From the NCBI GenBank assembly GCA_000437675.1, contig FR901788.1, forward strand, positions 1-8,219: a stretch of DNA of 8,219 nucleotides, given 5' to 3'. The notes beneath the pieces were generated by a model, which worked only from the letters and a program-made list of their open reading frames with translations, had not been told where the DNA came from and made no database searches. The translations under genes were made by a program, and so were the position numbers. Source of the DNA: Prevotella sp. CAG:891. Its GTDB lineage: Bacteria > Bacteroidota > Bacteroidia > Bacteroidales > Bacteroidaceae. Positions within the stretch are counted from its first letter, which is position 1; the number at the start of each line of letters is the position of its first letter. This document shows positions 1 through 6,501 of the stretch, in pieces.

Positions 1-261
1 TGCCTAAAGACAGGGGAATTCCCGCTTTATTCTTAAATCCGCCACACACCACATTGGAACTGAATATCATTGACTCCCTGCCCGATTGCCCCCTCGAATA
101 CGCAGCTTTGCAAGCTTCATACCTACCCCCAATACCAACCGTGTCGCCCTCCTTTCTCTCTACTTCAAACGCTGCTATTCACAATTCGCATCAACACTGC
201 AAACTAATTCCTTCCCCCTGCACCTTTGTCTACTTCATAACCCAAAATTTTTTACAACTAC
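1..261. other. Upstream stretch without a convincing gene
   Basis: No reading frame here has recognisable protein features. The longest forward frame is open from position 3 to 293, but it gives a low-complexity product rich in Ser, Pro, Thr and Cys with no domain. It also runs through the promoter-like elements at 262-292, so it is probably chance. On the reverse strand an ATG at 70 reads leftward off the edge for about 23 codons without a stop. It could be the start of a divergent gene, but it is too short to judge. GC content falls from the left edge towards 300, as expected when approaching a promoter. Confidence 0.5.
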
Positions 262-292
262 TTTGCTGTCCCAGCATTTTGTTTTATTTTTG
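262..292 (+). promoter_or_regulatory. Bacteroidota-type promoter for the TPR/HTH regulator gene
   Basis: TTTG at 262-265 is followed after 19 bp by TATTTTTG at 285-292. This matches the Bacteroidota primary sigma factor pattern (-33 TTTG, -7 TAnnTTTG, spacer about 19-20 bp). Transcription would begin near 299, giving a leader of roughly 60 nt before the ATG at 361. The region is T-rich, so a chance match to the -7 box is possible. Spacing and position are both right for the downstream gene. Confidence 0.5.
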
Positions 293-360
293 AAGTTTTT
301 TTTAAAATAGAAGTAACAACCTGCAACAAACGTTGCGCCGCCTTATTTATACCCAACCTC

Positions 361-1997
361 ATGAAAAATAACCTATCCCTTATTATAGCATTCTTTTTAA
401 GTATGTTCGTTGCCTCATCGTGTCATCGCAATCAGCACCCCGCCATATCCCGGTGCATGACCTTGGCCGAGAATCACCGGCCCGACAGTGCCCTTTCGCT
501 GCTGCAAACACTCAATCGCAGCCGTTTCACCGAGGCCGAAGCAGCCCATTTTGCCCTGGTTTACACCTTGTCGCAAGACAAAAGCGGTGTAGACGTAAGC
601 AACGATTCGCTCATCCGCCTTGCCTACAATCATTACCGCACATTGCCCACCGACAGCCTCTACAGCCGCTGCATGTACTACATGGGCAAATACTATTTGC
701 TCACCGACAGTGCGCATGCCGCCGCCCATTGTCTGCACGAAGCCGAACGTGCCGCAGCTGCCAGTTGCGACACAGCTGTGCAATGTATGGCCCTCAAAAA
801 CTATCAACCCTCTCGCATTGGTATGCTCCCCATCAATCCCTGCAATATATTGACAAAGCCTTGTCGCTGTATGCAGCCTATTCGCAAGCCACCTTTACCA
901 ATCGCATTCACCTGCAGCTTGCCAAAGGCGAAAATCTGGTTTACAACGGACGTTGCAAGGAAGCACTCCGTTTGGCCGAGCACTTGCTGCCCAGCGTGTT
1001 GCAACAAGGCGATTCAGCCTTAGTGTCGAATGTTTACCAAGATTTGAGTGTATTTTCACTGGTCGACAGCAATAAGGTGCAAGCCCGCGACTACGCCCAG
1101 CTTTCCTACCGCTATGCCCCGGTGCGCAACGAACACAAACTTTTAGCTTTGGCCAACAGCTATTTTGAATTAGGCGAAGACGCAGCCTGTTTGCGCATAC
1201 TCGATACGTTGCAGACAAAAAAAATGAGTGTCGTTTACAATGTGTTCAAGTTGCGCCATTACATAGCCGTTCGGCAGAACAGTCACAACCTTGTGATGAA
1301 CTATGCTGATTCTGCCTACACCTATTTGGAAAAGATGTATGCAAACACCATGCTCGAAAAGGATCGACACTATGCCGAAAGTTTACGCAAAGGCACTGCG
1401 TTGGCGCAAGCTCAGGCTCAATCATCGCAGCAGTTTTACATTATTGTTGTCCTGATAATTCTTGTGGTCAGTGTTGTATTTGTAGCCATTATGGTGTACA
1501 ACAATAAAAAGAAACAGCAAAAATTAGCGTTTGAAAACACACAGACCAAATTGCAATACGAAGCCAACTTGCTCAAAGAATCGCAACGCATGGAAGCCGA
1601 AAGGCATCAACTTGAATTAAAGCACAAAGATGTTCAGTTAGACATGATGCGTCAGTTCTTGATTCGCAAGATTGAACTGTTCAACAAGTTCTCTCCCTCT
1701 GACAAGAGTTCTGCAAAAATCTTGTTAGAAGAATTGGAGTGGCAGGAAATTGAAGCCTTTTTAGAAAATGCAGAAAATCATTTTGTATCGAAACTTCATA
1801 AACGTTTCCCTCTGTTAGATTTATCCGATTATCGATTTATGATGTTGCTACGTTTGGACCTTCCATCAAAGAGTTTAGCGCGTATATTGGGAGTCAACGA
1901 GGGTACAATACGGCATAAGTCATACATGCTCAAGCAACGGTTGGAAATCACGGATAAAAGTGTATCGCTGCGTCAATACTTAGTCAATTTAAGTTAG
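361..1997 (+). pseudogene. TPR-transmembrane-HTH regulator, interrupted by a frameshift
   Basis: This is a Bacteroidota-type one-component membrane regulator, resembling the TPR proteins with a C-terminal DUF6377-like/LuxR-like region. Frame 1 starts at the ATG at 361 with a signal peptide and lipobox-like ASSC (Cys21), followed by TPR-like helices. The coding signal then moves to another frame near 795-801. From 801 that frame carries more TPR-like helices, a membrane helix (about 1434-1499) followed by a Lys-rich stretch, a coiled coil, and a C-terminal helix-turn-helix (about 1860-1946, containing LGVNEGTIRHKS) ending at 1997. Joined, the product is about 545 residues, with TPR in the periplasm and HTH in the cytoplasm. 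Without a shift, frame 1 stops at 1023 after 220 residues and lacks the membrane and DNA-binding parts. The break could be a real mutation, a sequencing error in the A-run, or -1 slippage at C-AAA-AAC. Its likely target is the repeat-bearing promoter just downstream. Confidence 0.8.
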
Positions 1998-2000
1998 GCC

Positions 2001-2088
2001 GTACACATACCATACACATAAATATTTTTCATAATCATTGAAAATCAATGAAATAGATTCATTTTTTGTACACATCAAAAGTACACAT
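2001..2088 (+). repeat. Four GTACACAT-type octamers in two tandem pairs, candidate operator
   Basis: GTACACAT occurs at 2001-2008, 2068-2075 and 2081-2088, and the one-mismatch form ATACACAT at 2012-2019. They form two direct-repeat pairs with starts 11 and 13 bp apart, close to one helical turn. The downstream pair ends 6 bp before the -33 element at 2095. That position suits an activator or repressor binding site. The adjacent gene for a membrane-bound HTH protein is the obvious candidate binder, by inference from proximity only. Confidence 0.6.
2035..2051. repeat. Short A+T-rich inverted repeat between the octamer pairs
   Basis: TCATTGA and TCAATGA form 7-bp arms around AAA. The inverted repeat lies between the two octamer pairs, about 40 nt past the regulator's stop codon. 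It is too A+T-rich and short for a confident terminator, although a T-run follows at 2062-2067. An overlapping alternative pairing exists between AATGAA at 2047-2052 and TTCATT at 2058-2063. It may be a weak terminator for the regulator transcript, part of the operator, or chance. Confidence 0.3.
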
Positions 2089-2094
2089 GTTTTA

Positions 2095-2126
2095 TTTGGA
2101 AGTAATATTTTTTTCCCATACCTTTG
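2095..2126 (+). promoter_or_regulatory. Bacteroidota-type promoter for the peptide-modification operon
   Basis: TTTG at 2095-2098 and TACCTTTG at 2119-2126 are separated by 20 bp, an excellent match to the Bacteroidota -33 TTTG / -7 TAnnTTTG pattern. Transcription should start near 2133. This would drive the glycosyltransferase fusion, radical SAM and precursor genes, which follow without long gaps. The octamer repeats lie immediately upstream, implying that this promoter is regulated. Confidence 0.75.
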
Positions 2127-2355
2127 CAATCGCTAAGTAAAATTAGAGCTTCTACACACTTAAGTAGTTGCTTGTTCGGTACAAAAGTCAGTGCAAACCA
2201 AATGCAAAGCGATGAGAGTTTGCTCTCTATAGCTATGCTAAAGTACAACCTGATTTCATGAACTAAATACGGTACAAGAACGTAGTTTAAGCATAACTAA
2301 TTTGAAAGAATTGTATATACTAATTTAGAGAATCTACTTATTCACTACATTCTTT
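2127..2355 (+). promoter_or_regulatory. Long untranslated leader of the operon
   Basis: About 220 nt separate the predicted transcription start from the ATG at 2356, with no credible coding frame. Several pairings are possible: GAGAG/CTCTC at 2214-2218 and 2223-2227; GCAAAC/GTTTGC at 2193-2198 and 2218-2223, which is mutually exclusive with the first; and TATGCT/AGCATA at 2234-2239 and 2290-2295. CGGTACAA is repeated at 2177-2184 and 2270-2277, and GTACA also occurs at 2243. The leader matches no riboswitch I recognise. Its length and alternative stems allow post-transcriptional control, but this is inference. Confidence 0.4.
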
Positions 2356-4767
2356 ATGGACACACTGATATCTGTATGCATACCGATTTACAATGCTTCG
2401 CTCTATTTACGCGAGTGTATTGACAGCATTCTCTCTCAGAGTTATAAGGATTTTGAACTATTGATTGTGGACGATGGCTCAACGGATAATAGCAGTGCTA
2501 TTGTCCATTCCTATAACGACCCCCGTATTCGATTGATTCAAAACAACCATAACTATATAGGTTCTTTGAACTTGCTTTTGAAAGAAGCAAAGGGCAAATA
2601 TATAGCTCGGATGGATGCAGACGATCGCATGTGTCCCAATAGGTTGCAAGTGCAATTCGACTACATGGAGTCGCATCCAAAAGTAGACATTTTAGGCTCT
2701 GGCATGCAATGCTTTGGCGAAAACGAAGATACCTGCGAGCCATATCGAACTGGCGAAGTTGGTGTTCTGGAATTTATGGAATGTTGCGCCATTTACCACC
2801 CTACCGTAATGATGCGCAAAGCTTCCATTGATGCGACAGATATGGCCTATAAGCAGGAATACATCTATGCCGAGGACTATGGTTTCTGGGCTGAAGCTTT
2901 AGCCAAAGGATTAACCATTGCTAATATTCCGGATATTCTGCTGGAATATCGCGTAAACCCTTTCCAAGTTTCCAGAACCAAAAGAACAGCACAACATGAA
3001 CATTCGATAGCCATCAAAGCAGAAATGGTTAGGAATTGGACCAAACTGGTCAGTCAATTTCTACATGAGAAGGCTGAAATTCCTATTAGTAAGAATAAAC
3101 TGACAGCTGTTATTCCTTTTTACAACGAAGGCATTGAGGTTGGCAATACCGTCAAAAGCATTCGTGAAACAGCCGGAAATTCCGTTGATGTTATCGTAAT
3201 CAACGACCATTCAGATGATGGCATTGATTATCAAGAAATGCTGGATGGTTGGAATGTATCGTACATTGAAAATTCACACCGTATGGGGCCGGCTGTTTGT
3301 AAAGAAAAAGGGGTACAATGCTGTACTACTCCTTTTTTCATTCTGCTGGATGCACACATGCGTTTTTATCAAACTGATTGGGTGCAACTCATTACCGAGG
3401 AATTAGAACACAATGGCCGGCAAATTACCTGTTGCCAAACAAAACCATTGACAAAAATTGATGGGATTGTCCAAGAAAAAGAACCTTATTCTACCTATGG
3501 AGCTTTTGTTTACATGGGGATAAAGCAATATATGCCTATATCTGTCTGGAATTCGAATCCTAAGGTTAAGGCATTGCAGGACGGCCATACACTTTGTGTG
3601 TTAGGAGCTACTTATGCCTCATCTAAAACATACTGGAACGAAATCAACGGATTCAAAGGTTTACTCGGGTACGGCTGTGAAGAAGCTTTTATCAGCCTTA
3701 AAGCTTGGATGGAAGGAGGCATGTGTAAACTGATTTCCAAAGTTACCGTAGGACATATCTATAAGGAAAAATCTACATACTCGTATATCAGCCCATGCTA
3801 CATCCACAATTTTCTGCTGATTGCTTACTTGCTTTTCCCCACCTCATTAAGGTGCAAAGCTGAAGCTGTGGCATACTCACTCTACCCAAGTGGCTTTTCG
3901 CATGCTATGGAACTGCTTCATGCCAATTACGATTGGCTGCAACAGCAAAAACAAGCCTTTGGCTCACTTCTGAAAAAGTACAATATGGAATATCTTAAAC
4001 AAATAAACTATGTGGTTCATCCTGAAGCATATAAAGATATAGAAGATAGGATACAGACCATTCCTGACATATTGTCTTTCTGCGATTCACAGCAACTGCA
4101 TGACAGCAATATAGGTCTTGCTCATGGAAAAATGGCTTTAGTGGTACTGTATATGATCTATTATAGAAGCATTCAGGATAGTAAGTGGAAAAATAAAGCC
4201 ATTCTATTACTGGCTGAAATCAGAAGATTCCTGACACAAAGTTCTGAATGTCTGTTTTCTTTTGCCAAAGGATTGGCCGGTATCGGCTGGGGACTTATTT
4301 ACCTGCGCGACTGTAACTTACTGTCTGCCGAAGATACACAATCCATGCTTAATTTGATTGACAAACGTGTTTCGACGCTATCACCTCAACGCATGTTTGA
4401 CAGTTCGCTGGAATACGGATATACCGGTATAGCCGCTTACGTAACAGCTCGATTGGGATATTGCAAACGAGCAAACGAACAGCACCTGCTGAATGAAGAT
4501 TTCATTGAAGAATTAAAACAAGTATGCCATAATTTTGCGACTTGCAGCTATTCAACGAATCTTTATTACCAAAGCATCAATCGGTTAATGTCGGAATATG
4601 GTAGTACAGATTGGTCGACCATGCGCACTGACATTGCAGACATCATGGAGTTACCAACCTCTTATCCTAAAAACAAAAAACATTGGCAAATCAATTTACA
4701 AACCGGTTGCATCGGATATGCACTTCATTTATTAACAACCCAATATCATGTCAATGAAAATCAGTAA
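2356..4767 (+). CDS. Double glycosyltransferase (GT2 + GT27-like) fused to a LanC-like domain
   Basis: This 803-residue protein has no signal peptide and is probably cytoplasmic. Residues 1-230 are a GT-A fold family 2 glycosyltransferase: SVCIPIYNA near the start, VDDGS at 38-42, the metal/nucleotide-sugar motif DADD at 87-90 and an ED pair at 173-174. Residues 248-475 are a second GT-A domain opening with AVIPFYNE. It has a DAH metal motif (332-334), GCEEAFISLKAWMEGG (440-455) and VGHIYK (465-470). These parallel the DxH, WGGEN-EISFR-W-CGG and VGH motifs of polypeptide GalNAc-transferases (GT27). Residues about 570-803 carry Gly-rich repeats like those of LanC alpha/alpha barrels: GLAHGKMAL (587), FAKGLAGIGWGL (636), GYTGIAAYV (688) and TGCIGYAL (783). 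The WCYG and CHG zinc-ligand motifs of active LanC cyclases are not visible. Immediately followed by the radical SAM and precursor genes, it probably glycosylates the peptide, with the LanC-like part perhaps binding substrate. Domain identities are fairly sure; the substrate is inferred. Confidence 0.85.
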   Translation: MDTLISVCIPIYNASLYLRECIDSILSQSYKDFELLIVDDGSTDNSSAIVHSYNDPRIRLIQNNHNYIGSLNLLLKEAKGKYIARMDADDRMCPNRLQVQFDYMESHPKVDILGSGMQCFGENEDTCEPYRTGEVGVLEFMECCAIYHPTVMMRKASIDATDMAYKQEYIYAEDYGFWAEALAKGLTIANIPDILLEYRVNPFQVSRTKRTAQHEHSIAIKAEMVRNWTKLVSQFLHEKAEIPISKNKLTAVIPFYNEGIEVGNTVKSIRETAGNSVDVIVINDHSDDGIDYQEMLDGWNVSYIENSHRMGPAVCKEKGVQCCTTPFFILLDAHMRFYQTDWVQLITEELEHNGRQITCCQTKPLTKIDGIVQEKEPYSTYGAFVYMGIKQYMPISVWNSNPKVKALQDGHTLCVLGATYASSKTYWNEINGFKGLLGYGCEEAFISLKAWMEGGMCKLISKVTVGHIYKEKSTYSYISPCYIHNFLLIAYLLFPTSLRCKAEAVAYSLYPSGFSHAMELLHANYDWLQQQKQAFGSLLKKYNMEYLKQINYVVHPEAYKDIEDRIQTIPDILSFCDSQQLHDSNIGLAHGKMALVVLYMIYYRSIQDSKWKNKAILLLAEIRRFLTQSSECLFSFAKGLAGIGWGLIYLRDCNLLSAEDTQSMLNLIDKRVSTLSPQRMFDSSLEYGYTGIAAYVTARLGYCKRANEQHLLNEDFIEELKQVCHNFATCSYSTNLYYQSINRLMSEYGSTDWSTMRTDIADIMELPTSYPKNKKHWQINLQTGCIGYALHLLTTQYHVNENQ

Positions 4768-6067
4768 ATATACTTTTCTACTTCCTCACGAAGACGATTG
4801 CACAGTGATCTACAACTGTCGCACAGAAGGCATTGGAATTATCAAGAATGAACTTGCCGACTTAGTGGTTAAGTGCAAGGATAACCTTGAAGCGGTAAAA
4901 AGTCAGAATGCCTCGTTCTATGATTTTCTCGTTCGAAAACAATTTGCGGTTCCTGCAAATGCCATCGAAGAGGAAGAGGTTATTGAAGCATGGAAGAAAT
5001 ACGATAACAATCCAAAATCCTTTAGCGTCTTCATCAATCCCACTTTAGACTGTAATCTGAATTGTTGGTATTGCTTCGAAAAACACGTCAAAGGTTCGTT
5101 AATCAATGAAGAGGTAGCATCTGCTCTGATAAAACTCATTGACAGAAAGGTGATTCATGAAGGTGTAAAACAACTCGGTTTTTCCTTTTTTGGAGGTGAA
5201 CCACTCATTGCTTTCAAATCCTTTATATCTCCTTTACTCAAACATGCCGAAAAACTTTGTGTTGAGCATACATGCAATCTGTACGTAAGTTTTGTAACCA
5301 ATGCTACATTGATTACGGACAATATGCTCGAAGAATTGCAAAAGATGCATGTAGCACAAAGTATTGGTTTTCAAATAACATTGGATGGCAATGAACATTT
5401 TCACGACCAGACAAAAGTATTCCCCAATAAAAAAGGTACTTATCGTCTGATTTTAGAGAATATCCGAAAAATTTTGGCTCACAAAATGCCAATAACGTTG
5501 CGACTGAACATGACGAACTTGAACATCGAAAGTTATTTCGACGTTATTGATGATATTGCCTCTTTCTCATCTGCCGAAAAATCATTGATTACCATTGATA
5601 TGCAAAGGGTTTGGCAAGATCGAGACAAAGGAAGTTTGAACGATTTTGAAACAACGCAAATCAGAATTCGCGAAGCATTTATTCAAGAAGGTTTTAAGGT
5701 TAATGAAATAAAGCATATCGATAAGAGCCGCTGCTACGCAGATCAGGAAAATCACATTTCTCTGAATTACGATGGACGTCTTTTTAAATGTACGGCGCGT
5801 GATTTTGTTGCTCATAACAGCGAAGGTAAATTATTGCCGGACGGAACGATTGAATGGAACGAAAAATTCACCAAACGCATGCAACACCGCTATGGCAATG
5901 ATTTCTGCAAAAAATGTAGGATATTTCCACTATGTCATGGTGGATGCAGCCAACATAAGTTAGAAACCTTAAATATTAAGAACCAATGCATTAGAGGATA
6001 CGACAAACTTTACATTCAGAAAATCATAGAAGACAGAGTAGAATACCTGTTGGAAAAACTCACTTAA
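4748..6067 (+). CDS. Radical SAM/SPASM peptide maturase
   Basis: This 439-residue enzyme is predicted to use S-adenosylmethionine and iron-sulfur clusters to modify the neighbouring precursor. The N-terminal 85 residues resemble the leader-recognition region common in such maturases. The radical SAM cluster motif CNLNCWYC has Cys102, Cys106 and Cys109 (CxxxCxxC), and GGEP follows at 149-152. The C-terminal SPASM domain is complete: Cys329, Gly343-x4-Cys348, then Cys387-x2-Cys390-x5-Cys396-x3-Cys400 and Cys414, enough for two auxiliary clusters. From memory it resembles the GG-Bacteroidales radical SAM maturases paired with double-glycine precursors. The start overlaps the previous gene by 20 nt, suggesting translational coupling; ATG at 4754 (MKISKYTF) is an equally good alternative. 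The chemistry is unknown: thioether or other Cys/carbon crosslinks, or epimerisation, would all fit the family. Confidence 0.92.
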   Translation: MSMKISKYTFLLPHEDDCTVIYNCRTEGIGIIKNELADLVVKCKDNLEAVKSQNASFYDFLVRKQFAVPANAIEEEEVIEAWKKYDNNPKSFSVFINPTLDCNLNCWYCFEKHVKGSLINEEVASALIKLIDRKVIHEGVKQLGFSFFGGEPLIAFKSFISPLLKHAEKLCVEHTCNLYVSFVTNATLITDNMLEELQKMHVAQSIGFQITLDGNEHFHDQTKVFPNKKGTYRLILENIRKILAHKMPITLRLNMTNLNIESYFDVIDDIASFSSAEKSLITIDMQRVWQDRDKGSLNDFETTQIRIREAFIQEGFKVNEIKHIDKSRCYADQENHISLNYDGRLFKCTARDFVAHNSEGKLLPDGTIEWNEKFTKRMQHRYGNDFCKKCRIFPLCHGGCSQHKLETLNIKNQCIRGYDKLYIQKIIEDRVEYLLEKLT

Positions 6068-6079
6068 AATCATTTCATT

Positions 6080-6409
6080 ATGAAAAAAAACATTCTCAAA
6101 TCCCTGATCAAAGATCAAGGTTTTGTCCTGCTAAACGATTGGCAGGAAAACAACCTTAAAGGCGGAAATGCCAATGTTGATAACTGCAGCTGTGAATCTT
6201 TGGGAAACAACTGTACATGCAATGGTAACAATTGCGATTGTCCTCCTAAACCACAGAATAATTGTACGTGTGGAGACAGCAATGGAAATCCGAAGTGTGC
6301 CGACAATTGTAATTGCTACACAACGCAAGCCCCTCCACCTTCAGTATCTGATGGTCCGACCAAACTTGAAAACACAAGCATGACAAGTTTTTGGCCGGGA
6401 TTGATTTAG
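6080..6409 (+). CDS. Cys-rich double-glycine RiPP precursor peptide
   Basis: This 109-residue peptide starts 12 nt after the radical SAM gene and is its likely substrate. Residues 1-29 form a leader with a Lys-rich start, hydrophobic positions (FVLLNDW) and a terminal LKGG, typical of double-glycine cleavage by C39-type peptidases. The core from residue 30 has 11 Cys, ten of them in five copies of [D/N]NCxC (34-38, 43-47, 50-54, 60-64, 75-79) plus a lone Cys73. The linkers are rich in Asn, Gly and Pro. Residues 80-109 form a Thr/Ser/Pro-rich tail (TTQAPPPSVS) ending in FWPGLI. The leader resembles Bacteroidales GG-type natural product precursors. I do not recognise the core. Modification by the radical SAM enzyme and possibly glycosylation by the upstream fusion are inferred from the operon. 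A metal-binding role for CxC pairs is an alternative. Confidence 0.85.
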   Translation: MKKNILKSLIKDQGFVLLNDWQENNLKGGNANVDNCSCESLGNNCTCNGNNCDCPPKPQNNCTCGDSNGNPKCADNCNCYTTQAPPPSVSDGPTKLENTSMTSFWPGLI

Positions 6410-6437
6410 GCTAACCATTTAATTCAAACATTTATTC

Positions 6438-6483
6438 AGTGGCAGGTTGCCCTATAAATCATATATAGGTGCAACCTGACACT
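6438..6483 (+). terminator. Strong stem-loop after the precursor gene (attenuator or terminator)
   Basis: CAGGTTGCCCTATA (6443-6456) pairs with TATAGG and GCAACCTG (6464-6469 and 6471-6478). There is one bulged T at 6470 and a 7-nt loop. After a G/A mismatch the stem continues with AGTG (6438-6441) and CACT (6480-6483). No U-tract follows on either strand, so a textbook Rho-independent terminator is not shown. No promoter-like box is visible between the hairpin and the next gene. It may limit read-through so that the precursor is made in excess over the outer-membrane protein, or protect the upstream mRNA from 3' exonucleases. Confidence 0.6.
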
Positions 6484-6501
6484 AAAAATTCTCCTATTCC
6501 C

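Noticed and set aside
1..70. Possible divergent reverse-strand gene start (ATG at 70 reading off the left edge)
   Set aside because: Only about 23 codons are visible, with no recognisable family and no promoter box matching on that strand; it cannot be supported without flanking sequence.
54..293. 79-codon forward frame near the left edge
   Set aside because: Low-complexity Ser/Pro/Thr/Cys-rich product with no domain, overlapping the promoter-like boxes at 262-292.
415..807. 130-codon reverse-strand frame inside the regulator gene
   Set aside because: It mirrors a real coding region whose forward frame has a signal peptide and TPR-like helices; a shadow frame.
2001..2088. Octamer repeats as a CRISPR array or IS terminal repeats
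   Set aside because: Repeats are only 8 bp, spacing is irregular, and there is no transposase or cas gene; operator sites next to the promoter fit better.
6168..6383. Alternative forward and reverse frames overlapping the precursor
   Set aside because: They lack leader and Cys-repeat logic and arise from the compositional bias of the repeats.
6080..6409. Precursor as a simple metallothionein
   Set aside because: CxC pairs would fit metal binding, but the double-glycine leader and the adjacent radical SAM/SPASM gene make a modified peptide the better explanation; metal binding by the mature product is not excluded.
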